Of a stretch of 64,000 bases of DNA, positions 25,135 through 33,827 are shown in pieces. This DNA is from Acidobacteriota bacterium (GTDB lineage: Bacteria; Acidobacteriota; Holophagae; Acanthopleuribacterales; Acanthopleuribacteraceae), in assembly GCA_002747255.1 (NCBI GenBank), contig PDUC01000035.1, positions 1 to 64,000 of the forward strand. The letters are read 5' to 3'. The translations under genes and the position numbers were made by a program. Below the pieces are notes generated by a model, which was not told the DNA's origin, did no database searches, and worked only from the letters and a program-made list of their open reading frames with translations. Each line of letters opens with the position of its first letter. Positions within the stretch are counted from its first letter, which is position 1.

Positions 25135-28100
25135 ATGAAGAAATGGATCGTTATTTTATTCATTACAGCATGTCTGTTACCTGGCGCTTACGCCAAAAAA
25201 GCGAAAAAGAAGGCGGAAGAGGAAAATGAAGTTATGACTTCTGCCACCTTTTCGGGCTTGAAATGCCGGTCAATAGGGCCAGCCCTGACCTCCGGCAGGA
25301 TTGCTGACTTTGCAATGCATCCGGAAAATCGATTCCACTTTTATGTGGCGGTGTGCTCTGGTGGTGTGTGGGAAACAAAAAATGCAGGAACAACCTGGAC
25401 GCCCCTGTTTGATAAAGAGGGATCTTACTCCATTGGCTGCATCGCCATTGATCGCAACAACCCCAATATACTTTGGGTTGGAACCGGTGAAAACAACTCC
25501 CAGCGCAGTGTTGCTTATGGTGACGGTCTTTACAAGTCGGAAGACGGGGGAAAGTCCTGGAAACACCTTGGGCTTAAAGAGTCTGAGCATATTGGGAAAA
25601 TACTCATTCACCCCGGCGATTCCAACATTGTCTATGTGGCAGTACAGGGCCCTCTTTGGAATGCCGGCGGTGATCGAGGGCTTTACAAAACAACTGATGG
25701 GGGTCAGACCTTTGAAAAGGTTCTCGATATCAGCCCTCATACCGGTGTTACCGACCTGGTCATGGACCCACGAGATCCCGATACCCTTTACGCAGCATCC
25801 TATCAGCGCAGGAGGCATGTGTGGACTCTGATTAACGGCGGCCCTGAATCGACTATCCATAAAACAACAGATGGCGGTAAAACATGGAAGAAAGTCAATC
25901 AAGGTCTTCCGGCCGGCGACATAGGGCGAATCGGGCTGGCTATGGCGCCTTCAGATCCTGAAAAAATCTACGCGATCGTGGAAGCGGAAGCAGGAAAAGG
26001 CGGCTTTTACCTTTCTACCAATGCTGGCGCGTCATGGACCAGACAGAACAAATACGTTGCAAGCAGTCCCCAGTACTATCAGGAGATCGTTGTGGATCCC
26101 AAGGATTCGGACACCATCTATTCTCTGGATACGTATCTTCATCGCTCCATTGACGGTGGTAAGACCTTTCAAACACTCAATAAAAACTCGAAACATGTCG
26201 ATAACCACGCCCTCTGGATCGATCCCGATAACACCCAGTATTTACTGATAGGCTGTGACGGCGGAATTTACGAGAGCTTTGACAAAGGGGTGAACTGGAA
26301 GTTCATGGCCAACCTGCCTGTTACACAGTTTTACCGAATAACAGCCGATAACAGCTTCCCGTTTTACTTTGTCTACGGGGGTACCCAGGACAACTTCTCG
26401 CTGGGAGCTCCTTCACAGACCACTTCGGTTTGCGGTATTACCAATGCAGACTGGTTTGTGACTCTGGGAGGCGATGGTTATAAATCGCAAATCGATCCCA
26501 AAGACCCCAATACCATTTACGCTCAATACCAGTACGGTGGATTGGCCCGCTATGACAAGAAGAGCGGCGAGCGGGTCTACATTCAACCTCAACCATCGCT
26601 GGACGACAAGCCCCTCAAATGGAACTGGAACTCACCGCTTATCATCAGCCCTCACAATCATACAAGGCTGTATTATGGGTCAAATGTGCTCTTTCGCAGT
26701 GATGATCGCGGGAATTCCTGGCAGAAGGTAAGTCCCGATCTCACGCGGCAGGTTGACCGCAATCAGCTGAAGGTCATGGACCGGGTTTGGCCCATCGACG
26801 CGGTTGCCAAAAATAAATCCACATCTTTTTATGGCAGCCTCGTTTCTTTAACCGAGTCCGCGTTGGTGGAAGGTCTTATTTACGGCGGAACAGACGATGG
26901 CCTCATACAGGTAACCTCCGATGGAGGTCAAAACTGGGTGCGCTATGACAACTTCCCCAACGTGCCACAGTGGACGTATGTCAGTGCGCTAGTCGCTTCA
27001 CGTCACAGCGAAAACAGAGTCTATGCCGCCTTCGACAACCACAAAAAGGGCGACTACAAGCCCTATATTCTGGTCAGTGAAGATCGCGGCAAGTCCTGGC
27101 AGCACATAGAAGGTAATTTACCTCAGAAGGGAACCGTCTACTGTCTGGCCGAAGACCATCTCATGCCGGAGCTCTTGTTCGCGGGAACCGAGTTTGGCGT
27201 TTTCTTCACTTCTGATCGAGGTAAGACATGGGTTCAATTGAAAGCCGGTATGCCAACCATTGCCGTTCGGGACTTGAGCATCCAGGAGCGAGAAAATGAT
27301 CTTGTTATCGCTACTTTCGGAAGGGGTATTTACATTCTCGATAATTATCAACCGCTGCGTGAACTGACGGAAGCGGTACTGAACGCAGACCATTATTTCG
27401 CCGCAGTCAAAGATTGCTGGCAGTACATCGTTACAAACCCGCTTGGTTATGCTGAAAAAGGTCAACAGGGGGATGCCTTTTTCAATGCCAAGAATCCAGA
27501 GTATGGAGCCGTGCTGACGTACTACCTGAAAGACAGCTACGAGACAAGTAAGCAGAAAAGAAAGAAGCGGGAAAAAGAGCTTGTTAAAGAGGGGAAGAAT
27601 CCCGGTTATCCTTCCTGGGAAGAGCTGGAAAAAGAAAAGCTCGAAAAAGGCAGACAGGTGTACTTTGAGATCAGCAACGCCGAAGGTGAGAAAATATGCC
27701 GTATAAAAGGACCTGGATCCAAAGGCGTACATCGCGTGGCGTGGAACTTGAGATATCCAGGAAACAATCCCGCCATAGATTCCGGAAAGAAGAAAAGCCC
27801 CCATGGAAACCAGAATATCGGGTTCCTCTGTATCCCAGGCACCTACTCGGCATCGATGTTTATTCAGGAAGGTGATGAAGTTAAACAAGTAGGCTCTAAA
27901 CAGGAGTTTAAAGTGCTGCCACTGGGAAAGACAACCTTCCCGGCAAAAGATCAGCAAGCGCTGCTCAGTTTTAGAAAAGCGTCATCTCAACTGCAGAGTT
28001 CCGTTCGAGGTGTTCGAAAGACACTAAAAGAATTGAAAGACGATTTTAAGCTAATGGAAAAGGTCGTGTTCCAGTATCCCAATCTTCCGGCAAACTTAAA

Positions 28101-28419
28101 GGAAGACCTTAAAAGCATTAAGGGAACACTCAGAGATATGGAAAAGGTTCTTTACGGCAATAGGCTGGTTCAAAAACACAGCGAGGCGACCTTGCCCGGT
28201 TTGATGCAGCGCGTCAATTGGATGGCGTATTCCAACCAAGGCTCTCTCTCTGCGCCTACCCAAACTCAGACAGAGACGTTTAAAATCATTCAAGGTCAAT
28301 TCAACGAACTGGTGAAAAATCTCACACAACTCAAGCAAGAGCTTCAGCAGTTCAATCAGGCGCTGGACCGCGCAAACGTTCCGTGGACTCCTGGCAGAAC
28401 GCCTGTTTGGCCTGAATAA
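25135..28419 (+). CDS. Exported sortilin/BNR-repeat beta-propeller protein
   Basis: The ATG at 25135 opens a signal peptide (MKKWIVILFITACLLPGAYA) behind TTGGAGTGG; the longer frame adds an implausible leader. The product has 1094 residues. The first 750 residues are packed with BNR/Asp-box blades of the type S-x-D-x-G-x-x-W: GLYKSEDGGKSWKHL, GLYKTTDGGQTFEKV, IHKTTDGGKTWKKV, VLFRSDDRGNSWQKV, ILVSEDRGKSWQHI and VFFTSDRGKTWVQL. They form one or two beta-propellers of the VPS10/sortilin or xyloglucanase-like type. The C-terminal 350 residues are charged and helical, with a beta segment (RVAWNLRYPG). Such proteins are numerous in Acidobacteriota and are called glycosyl hydrolases, but no catalytic site can be assigned. 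The protein is probably periplasmic or extracellular. A PH-like membrane gene follows after 26 bases. Confidence 0.85.
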   Translation: MKKWIVILFITACLLPGAYAKKAKKKAEEENEVMTSATFSGLKCRSIGPALTSGRIADFAMHPENRFHFYVAVCSGGVWETKNAGTTWTPLFDKEGSYSIGCIAIDRNNPNILWVGTGENNSQRSVAYGDGLYKSEDGGKSWKHLGLKESEHIGKILIHPGDSNIVYVAVQGPLWNAGGDRGLYKTTDGGQTFEKVLDISPHTGVTDLVMDPRDPDTLYAASYQRRRHVWTLINGGPESTIHKTTDGGKTWKKVNQGLPAGDIGRIGLAMAPSDPEKIYAIVEAEAGKGGFYLSTNAGASWTRQNKYVASSPQYYQEIVVDPKDSDTIYSLDTYLHRSIDGGKTFQTLNKNSKHVDNHALWIDPDNTQYLLIGCDGGIYESFDKGVNWKFMANLPVTQFYRITADNSFPFYFVYGGTQDNFSLGAPSQTTSVCGITNADWFVTLGGDGYKSQIDPKDPNTIYAQYQYGGLARYDKKSGERVYIQPQPSLDDKPLKWNWNSPLIISPHNHTRLYYGSNVLFRSDDRGNSWQKVSPDLTRQVDRNQLKVMDRVWPIDAVAKNKSTSFYGSLVSLTESALVEGLIYGGTDDGLIQVTSDGGQNWVRYDNFPNVPQWTYVSALVASRHSENRVYAAFDNHKKGDYKPYILVSEDRGKSWQHIEGNLPQKGTVYCLAEDHLMPELLFAGTEFGVFFTSDRGKTWVQLKAGMPTIAVRDLSIQERENDLVIATFGRGIYILDNYQPLRELTEAVLNADHYFAAVKDCWQYIVTNPLGYAEKGQQGDAFFNAKNPEYGAVLTYYLKDSYETSKQKRKKREKELVKEGKNPGYPSWEELEKEKLEKGRQVYFEISNAEGEKICRIKGPGSKGVHRVAWNLRYPGNNPAIDSGKKKSPHGNQNIGFLCIPGTYSASMFIQEGDEVKQVGSKQEFKVLPLGKTTFPAKDQQALLSFRKASSQLQSSVRGVRKTLKELKDDFKLMEKVVFQYPNLPANLKEDLKSIKGTLRDMEKVLYGNRLVQKHSEATLPGLMQRVNWMAYSNQGSLSAPTQTQTETFKIIQGQFNELVKNLTQLKQELQQFNQALDRANVPWTPGRTPVWPE

Positions 28420-28445
28420 ACTGAATAGAAAGAAGTTGGTGCAAA

Positions 28446-28895
28446 GTGACTGCGTATTTGATAACTACCCTATCCATTGCCATTGGGCTTTTAGTGCTTT
28501 TCCTCATTCTGAAGACGGTTATGAAAGCCGTGGGGGATTCAATGGGCAGTATGATTGCAGTTGAGTTTCCTGAGGGCGAGGTTCTCATGCAGGAACCGAA
28601 GTCCACTTTTATGGGTCAAAAATCAAAAGAACTTGCACAAGCAAGCGAGGATGGCGGTTTGGTCTTAACCCGGGATGGTCTTCATTTTGTACCTTCCTCT
28701 TCAGGTATGAGTCTAACCATTCCCGTGGATCGAATCCTCAATCTCTCAACTCCGCGACGTTTTCTCGGTAAATCAAAGACCTTTGAGCTGCTTCAGGTTG
28801 ATTTCAAATCTGAAGATGGGGTTGACGATTCGGCCGCCTTTACCGTCAGCAACCCCAAATCCTGGCTTCAAGCCATTCAAAGTGTCATGGGATGA
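28446..28895 (+). CDS. Small membrane-anchored protein, possibly PH-like
   Basis: 149 residues from a GTG at 28446. One N-terminal membrane helix (LITTLSIAIGLLVLFLILKTVM), then a soluble beta-rich domain (EGEVLMQEPKSTF, GGLVLTRDGLHFVP, SLTIPVDRILNLSTPR, ELLQVDFK). The alternating strands and a final helix (SNPKSWLQAIQSVMG) are like bacterial PH-domain proteins, but no family is recognised with certainty. It lies between the BNR protein and the degenerate peptidase gene, with gaps of 26 and 16 bases, so all three probably share one transcript. The ribosome site is weak. The function is unknown. Confidence 0.65.
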   Translation: MTAYLITTLSIAIGLLVLFLILKTVMKAVGDSMGSMIAVEFPEGEVLMQEPKSTFMGQKSKELAQASEDGGLVLTRDGLHFVPSSSGMSLTIPVDRILNLSTPRRFLGKSKTFELLQVDFKSEDGVDDSAAFTVSNPKSWLQAIQSVMG

Positions 28896-28911
28896 GAGAA
28901 ATAGGTGTGTT

Positions 28912-30108
28912 TTGAATAAAGCCGTTCTCTATATTTTGCTCTTTATGTCGTTTCAAGTTACTTTTGGAAATGACAAGCCTGAGCAGACCTATAATGTGCT
29001 CAAAACCAAAACATACAGAAAGATTCAGGCCGAAAAATTCACACTGTTTTTTTCAGGTGTTTCTGTTCACGAAGCCAGATTATTGGTAGAAGAAGGCTCG
29101 TCATTTCTTCACAACCTGGAGCGAGATTGGGCCTTCACACTGGTTAATCCGAAAATAACCATATCGTTGAATAAGCAAAATAAAGGCGAACCTATTGAAT
29201 CTGGTTATGATGGAAAATCAAAGAGCGGGTTTTTGAGAATCCCACGTTTTGATGAGAATGCTCAACACCATTTCAAGCGAACACTCATGACATGTCTGCT
29301 CAGTCAAAACAAGACACCACTGCCTTCCTTCCTTCAAGATGGATTGTGCAGCTATTTTTCGGGAGATACCATCCCCGATATTGGATTATTGGCAACCTAT
29401 GGTCTGATACGCCATCCGGCAGTAAATACATTTTTATTGGAGAAAAATGCAAAGGGACGTGATCAGATATCCTATCAGGTGTTTAGTTACTTGTTTGTTG
29501 AGAAAATGTGGGAAGATAAAAGGGAAAGCTCCATTCAGTTTCTCCAGGCCTATCTGAAGGGACACAACCTTGATAACGCCTTGAGTCAATCGGGGTTGGG
29601 TTCCATTCAAATTCTACTGAAAAACTTTTCGTTTTGGGCTAGGGCTACTTATAAAATATCGAGAATTCCTGCTTATCCAGGCTTTTGGAAACTCTTCATA
29701 ACAATTGTGTTATTTCTGGTTTTCGTCTATCATATCTGGGTCTCCTGGCTTCGTTCAGGGCTGATATACGAGGTGCTTGAGCCGGAAACAGCAGTGCCGC
29801 AAAATCTTTTTGTGGGTCCGGTTTTTAATGAACCTCAAACAGGGGAAACAGCGAATAGGGTCAAAGAGAAACAAAAGACGATCCATGCTCATACAATCAG
29901 TTTGGATGATGAATTGATATCCAAAGAGGGAAATGAAGCAACCCGAAAAGATCCGGAGTCCAGCGATTTAAAAAACGCTGAAAAGATCATCGAACGGGAT
30001 CTCGATGCCTTTTTCGATAGGAATGTAACCAAAAAACAGAACAAGAAACACAGCGAAAATGTATTTAAAGAGCTCGATGAAAGGTTGGATCGCCTGTTTA
30101 AAGAGTGA
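28912..30108 (+). CDS. Degenerate peptidase-MA/gluzincin-like membrane protein
   Basis: The TTG at 28912 is the likely start: it follows ATAGGTG and opens a signal peptide (MNKAVLYILLFMSFQVTFG); the longer frame overlaps the previous gene. The product has 398 residues. Residues about 35-240 have the peptidase-MA layout (KIQAEKFTLFFSG at the front, then helices ending PSFLQDGLCSYFSGD), but the zinc motif expected before P-S-F-L reads RTLMTCLL with no HExxH, and the usual E-G-L-A is D-G-L-C. The enzyme site therefore appears lost. A membrane helix follows (LFITIVLFLVFVYHIWVS), then a charged cytosolic tail of about 110 residues. The role is unknown; it may be a binding or scaffolding protein. 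Confidence 0.65.
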   Translation: MNKAVLYILLFMSFQVTFGNDKPEQTYNVLKTKTYRKIQAEKFTLFFSGVSVHEARLLVEEGSSFLHNLERDWAFTLVNPKITISLNKQNKGEPIESGYDGKSKSGFLRIPRFDENAQHHFKRTLMTCLLSQNKTPLPSFLQDGLCSYFSGDTIPDIGLLATYGLIRHPAVNTFLLEKNAKGRDQISYQVFSYLFVEKMWEDKRESSIQFLQAYLKGHNLDNALSQSGLGSIQILLKNFSFWARATYKISRIPAYPGFWKLFITIVLFLVFVYHIWVSWLRSGLIYEVLEPETAVPQNLFVGPVFNEPQTGETANRVKEKQKTIHAHTISLDDELISKEGNEATRKDPESSDLKNAEKIIERDLDAFFDRNVTKKQNKKHSENVFKELDERLDRLFKE

Positions 30109-30201
30109 GCTTTCAAATCTGGGATAAAATCAGCTGATTTATGTTAAAATCACCCATTGGAATTGAAGATATGAGTACAATCATTTATTGACGTGGTATT
30201 C

Positions 30202-30876
30202 ATGGGTTCCAAAACTGCGATTATCGAGGATTTTTTGAACTATTATCGCCTTCGGGATATAGAAACTCCGCCATTCGCGTATGTTATCAACCGTGAAGAA
30301 GTAATTGAGTCATGTGAATTGTGCTACATGCCTTTCATTGAACTCAAAGTACCTTTAAAAGTCGAGATATTCACAACGGATGTCGAAAACTGGAAGTCCC
30401 AAATTCCAGGGAAACCCATTATGGCGGAATCCTGGGTTATTGGAGATCGCTTTTTCAAAGAAAAGCTAGAGAAACTGCTTCCGGGCGCTTTTTATATCAA
30501 ACAAGTTGAAATAAGTTCTTTTCTCAGGAAAACACCCCAAGCTATGCGGAAAAGACAATCAGAAAAGAGCTCACAGCATCAGCCGGGAGCCTTTTATTCG
30601 TTTCACCCACGGGAAAAAATCTTTTTAGATCGAGGACTGAAAAAAATGTACCCGCCCATTGATTGTCCTGTCTGTAAAAGAGCCATCCCCGATATTCCTT
30701 TTGATGCCGCTATCATTCCCGATATTCCGCCATCGAGACCCCAGGCAGGCTGCCTGGCTGATTTGCCTTTCGAGGGTTACGACTACCTGTTTCACGAGTG
30801 TGTTGTCCCCGTTCTGCAAAAGGCCTTCCCAAAAATGTTGTTCGAAGAGTTGAGCCCGGAGCCTTTTTTGTTTTGA
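30202..30876 (+). CDS. Hypothetical protein with two CxxC pairs
   Basis: A start at ATG 30202 is assumed (224 residues); a GTG at 30193 is possible. I do not recognise the family with confidence. Visible: one cysteine pair near the N-terminus (SCELCYM), a second in the C-terminal half (DCPVCKRA), a proline-rich segment between domains and the end YLFHECVVPVLQKAFPKM. The two pairs may form a single zinc site. Proteins of similar length with two CxxC motifs are known as double-CXXCG immunity proteins in myxobacteria, but the glycines after the pairs are missing here, so this link is weak. The protein is cytosolic by sequence. It stands alone after the peptidase-like gene (about 90-base gap). 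Confidence 0.6.
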   Translation: MGSKTAIIEDFLNYYRLRDIETPPFAYVINREEVIESCELCYMPFIELKVPLKVEIFTTDVENWKSQIPGKPIMAESWVIGDRFFKEKLEKLLPGAFYIKQVEISSFLRKTPQAMRKRQSEKSSQHQPGAFYSFHPREKIFLDRGLKKMYPPIDCPVCKRAIPDIPFDAAIIPDIPPSRPQAGCLADLPFEGYDYLFHECVVPVLQKAFPKMLFEELSPEPFLF

Positions 30877-31023
30877 AGGTCACCCTCTTTTGAGTGGGAT
30901 TGGCGCTGTAAATACCACATATTGTGGTTAAAAACACGGAGAGACTACAGTATGTTGTGTTTGAAATGCTGCCGATTCATTGTCTGGAATTGATTGCATT
31001 TTGTACTGGAAAAAATACATTTG

Positions 31024-31053
31024 TTGACAAAATCTGTTTATAGACGCTATTGT
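31024..31053 (+). promoter_or_regulatory. Candidate promoter of the A/T-rich two-gene cassette
   Basis: A perfect TTGACA (31024-31029), an 18-base spacer and TATTGT (31048-31053, four matches). Confidence 0.55.
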
Positions 31054-31094
31054 TTTTTATGAGAAAGATGAAACCGCGATGAGGTGTGGAAGCT

Positions 31095-31286
31095 GTGAAC
31101 ACTGACGTATTTGACACAATGCCAAGAGAGGAATTGATACTTACTCCCAAGCAATATTTAAAATTTTTACGTGAATCAAAAGACGAAATTGTGTCTACAA
31201 AGATAATCCCGCCCGTTCTTGGGCGTCCCGGATTTGGGAAAATTAAAGTCAAAACAAAACGAATCCGATTCAAAATGAAACTATGA
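31095..31286 (+). CDS. Small basic hypothetical protein, first gene of cassette
   Basis: 63 residues from a GTG at 31095, with GAGGTG eight bases upstream; a GTG at 31086 is also possible. The protein begins acidic (NTDVFDTMPREELILTPKQ) and ends strongly basic (GKIKVKTKRIRFKMKL). No known family. Its stop overlaps the start of the next gene (ATGA), so the two are translationally coupled. Base composition is lower in GC than in the neighbours, which suggests recent acquisition. It could be a small regulator or partner of the membrane protein next to it; nothing in the sequence proves this. Confidence 0.55.
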   Translation: MNTDVFDTMPREELILTPKQYLKFLRESKDEIVSTKIIPPVLGRPGFGKIKVKTKRIRFKMKL

Positions 31287-31738
31287 CTGAAAAAGAAAAG
31301 AGCTTACTGAATCAACATTCAGAAAATAGACAGATATCAGAACGTCAATTAGAGGTTCTTCACAGAGCCTTTGATGTGCAGTTATCTGAAAATGCAATCA
31401 ATGATAAAGAAGTTGAATTAAAGAAAGATCAACTAGAGGTGTATGCTCGCGAAGTAGACCATAGTGCTGAATACTCCAAATTAGCGCTTCAAGCTGCTAT
31501 TGATAACAACAGAGAAGAAAGAGAGCAAAAAATTCGTCTTTCTCGCATATATCTAGTGTGCGGTTTAATTGGTTTTGGGTTGTTTGCACTATTTATACTC
31601 AGCTTGTTATATATTGGAAACGAAGGATTTGCCAAGTTTATTACAGAAAAAATTGGGTACGTAGTAATTGCCGTTGTAAGTTATCTTGTTGGTAAAAAGG
31701 CAAGGAAAAAGCCAGAACATGACGAGCAAGAAGACTGA
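31283..31738 (+). CDS. Coiled-coil membrane protein, second gene of cassette
   Basis: 151 residues. Residues 1-90 are highly charged and helical with heptad spacing, probably a coiled coil. Two membrane helices follow: IYLVCGLIGFGLFALFILSLLYIG and IGYVVIAVVSYLVGK, then a basic-acidic tail (KKARKKPEHDEQED). The topology would be a cytosolic coiled coil on a membrane hairpin. It is not assigned to a family. The codon and base use is A/T-rich like its partner at 31095. The pair lies between a hypothetical gene and a tRNA-Met gene, a common site for inserted DNA. Toxin-antitoxin or defence roles are conceivable but unproven. Confidence 0.6.
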   Translation: MTEKEKSLLNQHSENRQISERQLEVLHRAFDVQLSENAINDKEVELKKDQLEVYAREVDHSAEYSKLALQAAIDNNREEREQKIRLSRIYLVCGLIGFGLFALFILSLLYIGNEGFAKFITEKIGYVVIAVVSYLVGKKARKKPEHDEQED

Positions 31739-31907
31739 AAGCATAAAGGGCAGCATCAAGCTTGTATTTCTAATAATCGCTTGATAAAAAACCTTTGAAG
31801 CGACTGAGAAACACCCTGGCCGCCCATTCATTAGAGCAAAATGTATTGAGCACCCATACAAGCTCTGAAAATCCGTGCTGTAACGCTGTGTAAAATCAAT
31901 AACTTGT

Positions 31908-31984
31908 TGGTGGCGGCGCAGGGAGTTGAACCCCGGACACTACGGATATGAGCCGTATGCTCTAACCACCTGAGCTACGCCGCC
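31908..31984 (-). tRNA. tRNA-Met (CAT), elongator type, CCA encoded
   Basis: A full cloverleaf is read on the minus strand: acceptor GGCGGCG with CGCCGCC, anticodon loop CTCATAT (anticodon CAT), T-loop TTCAA and encoded CCA. G1-C72 pairing argues against the initiator. A tRNA-Ile with modified CAT cannot be fully excluded. Confidence 0.93.
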
Positions 31985-31996
31985 ACAGGAAGCGCC

Positions 31997-32026
31997 ATCA
32001 TACAACAATCTCATTCTTGCAGGCAA
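31997..32026 (-). promoter_or_regulatory. Promoter of tRNA-Met
   Basis: On the minus strand TTGCCT (32026-32021), an 18-base spacer and TATGAT (32002-31997), ending 12 bases before the tRNA 5' end. The rest of the 31985-32337 gap shows only a small hairpin, CCCGG/CCGGG at 32094-32110, and the ssb terminator. Confidence 0.6.
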
Positions 32027-32281
32027 CTTTTTTATGGAGATTTTTGTGATTAAACTGAAATATGGTGCTTTACCCATCCTGCAGAGACATCTGCCCGGTG
32101 ATTGTCCGGGAACAGAGTAATCAAGACTTGCTTGGGGTGCTAGTTGCTTTTGAGCAGGTAAGTTAATCGCCAGTTTGTCGTGGTTGAATCCGAAAAAGGT
32201 ACAATTTGGGCTTTGAGCGGAACGTGAGTGCTTTGACTTTGCTTGTCTGTGGACTTGATTTCTCAGGGTGGTTGTTTAAGC

Positions 32282-32308
32282 AAAAAAAAACACGCCCGAA
32301 GGCGTGTT
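32282..32308 (-). terminator. Terminator of ssb
   Basis: On the minus strand AACACGCC and GGCGTGTT pair around a TTCG tetraloop (32289-32308), followed by a long T-run (A-run 32282-32290 on the plus strand). Confidence 0.93.
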
Positions 32309-32337
32309 GAACTCGAATATATGTGAAAACCATTTGT

Positions 32338-32829
32338 TTAGAAGGGAATATCCTCATCGGCGAATTGGTCGCCCTCGGGAATATCGTAGTTCTGGGGTTG
32401 CTTCTCTCCGTACGATTGAGCGGGAGCCCCGTAACTTTGCGATGAACTTTCATGAGTTGAGCCAGAAGCAGGTCCAAATCCACCGCCAGAGTTGTCATCT
32501 TTTCCACCCAGGAAAAGGAAACGATTGGCGATGATATCAGTCGTGTAGCGCTTGATACCCTGTCGGTCTTCATAGCTGCCATACTCGATGCGACCTTCGA
32601 TGTAGACTTGTCTTCCTTTGCGAAGATAGCGGTTCGCAGTTTCAGCCTGTTTGCCAAATATGGTTATTTGATGCCAAGCTGTTTTTTCTTGACGATCACC
32701 ATTGGGTCCGGTGTACTGCTCGGATGTTGCCAATGAAAATTTCACCAGCGCAGTGTTGTTTTGTGTGTATCTCAACTCGGGATCTTTTCCAAGGCGTCCG
32801 ATAAGTTGAACTTTATTGAGTCCGGCCAT
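32338..32829 (-). CDS. ssb: Single-stranded DNA-binding protein
   Basis: 163 residues; the ATG follows TAAGGAGG. The OB-fold covers residues 1-110 (NKVQLIGRLGKDPELRY, VKFSLATSE, TAWHQITIFGKQAETANRYLRKG, VYIEGRIEYGSYEDRQG). A Gly/Ser/Gln-rich disordered linker follows, and the protein ends with the acidic tip DEDIPF that recruits replication and repair proteins. It coats single-stranded DNA as a tetramer. It is a single-gene unit with its own terminator; the rpsF-ssb-rpsR arrangement seen in many bacteria is absent, which may mean this is either a stand-alone main copy or a second copy. Confidence 0.96.
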   Translation of the reverse strand: MAGLNKVQLIGRLGKDPELRYTQNNTALVKFSLATSEQYTGPNGDRQEKTAWHQITIFGKQAETANRYLRKGRQVYIEGRIEYGSYEDRQGIKRYTTDIIANRFLFLGGKDDNSGGGFGPASGSTHESSSQSYGAPAQSYGEKQPQNYDIPEGDQFADEDIPF

Positions 32830-33002
32830 AATGCCTCCTTATATATTCGAGTTTTACGGTGAAAAACCGCAGGACCATCATAGCAAGAGTCTGTAGATTT
32901 TTCATCTATTATCGATAGACATTGAAATAATCAGTTTCAATTTTATTTTTCGCCAATAGGTTGTGTTATTTGACCGGTTTTATTTCAGTTTTAAAATAAA
33001 CC

Positions 33003-33398
33003 TTAGACCTCCATGGAGGTTGTATTGTCACCATGAGTGTTTGCCACTTTAAACAGGTTGTCGTTTTCTACGTAGAAAACAAACTCATCAAAACGAATTT
33101 CATGGAGGGGTATGTCATAGGACGTTGCCTGATGAAGTAAGGGTATGTTTGTGAGATTTCTACCGACGATGGCATGGTTTCCAGAGTTGCTGACACACGA
33201 TTGTCCTATATGATCTTTATCAACTCCACACAGAATGCATAGGCCTTCCTGTATGAGATGACATTTATAGGTGATGAAGCAGCTGCCAGGCGGGAGCTCT
33301 CTCTCGGTTGCGCCAATGACTTCAAAAATGTCAAGCAGCGACAGATCTTTATCCAGGATGAGAACGGTTTCTCTTAAATGATCAAAATGCATTTTCAT
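33003..33398 (-). CDS. Hypothetical protein, start uncertain
   Basis: 131 residues if it begins at the ATG at 33398 (GGAACC lies five bases before); the frame is open up to 33608 (201 residues), but the extra 70 residues look non-conserved and the upstream DNA is A/T-rich. The text HFDHLRETVLILDKDLSLLDIFEVIG followed by GSCFITYKCHLIQEGLCILCG suggests a small alpha/beta sensor-type fold with several cysteines (FITYKCH, CILCG, SCVS). It may be PAS-like, but no family is certain. It is alone and divergent from the tRNA-tuf operon. Confidence 0.5.
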   Translation of the reverse strand: MKMHFDHLRETVLILDKDLSLLDIFEVIGATERELPPGSCFITYKCHLIQEGLCILCGVDKDHIGQSCVSNSGNHAIVGRNLTNIPLLHQATSYDIPLHEIRFDEFVFYVENDNLFKVANTHGDNTTSMEV

Positions 33399-33668
33399 AG
33401 GTGGTTCCGGTTTTAAGCTGGGGCCATTGTGAGATTGTAAAAAAATGCCCGTAACATATAAACATAATTGTTTTACTTGATTTTGTCGATAAGTGTTTTG
33501 TGGTGCTTGAGCTTGTTTTGACATATCGTCAAGTGTAAAACAGTGCGGATAACTTCTTTGGGCTATATCAAAACGGTTCATTATGATAAAATTAAGCGAT
33601 TTCAGCATGGCAGTTGAAGGGGAACTAAACTGTCAATAAAGATTTTGGAAACTTTATTCATTTTTTGG

Positions 33669-33697
33669 TTGCAAACCCCAAATTGCTATGCTAGATT
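33669..33697 (+). promoter_or_regulatory. Promoter of the tRNA-tuf operon
   Basis: TTGCAA (33669-33674), a 17-base spacer and TAGATT (33692-33697), about 40 bases before tRNA-Tyr. Confidence 0.6.
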
Positions 33698-33738
33698 ACG
33701 ATCCCTGTTGCGTCAGTGTACGTGGCAGACAATTCAGT

Positions 33739-33824
33739 GGGGGAATTCCAGAGCGGTCAAATGGGGCAGACTGTAAATCTGTTGGCGAGCGTCTTCGGTG
33801 GTTCGAATCCGCCTTCCCCCACCA
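33739..33824 (+). tRNA. tRNA-Tyr (GTA)
   Basis: Acceptor GGGGGAA with TTCCCCC, anticodon loop CTGTAAA (GTA), a long variable arm as expected for a class II tRNA, T-loop TTCGAAT, CCA encoded. Confidence 0.97.
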
Positions 33825-33827
33825 AGA

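Noticed and set aside
27118-27957. A 279-residue frame opposite the BNR-repeat gene
   Set aside because: Antisense shadow of a gene with clear repeats and signal peptide.
32033-32119. A 28-codon frame between tRNA-Met and ssb
   Set aside because: Too short, no convincing ribosome site, and it overlaps the tRNA promoter region on the other strand.
32163-32657. A 164-residue frame overlapping ssb on the same strand
   Set aside because: It is an out-of-frame shadow of ssb and runs through the ssb terminator.
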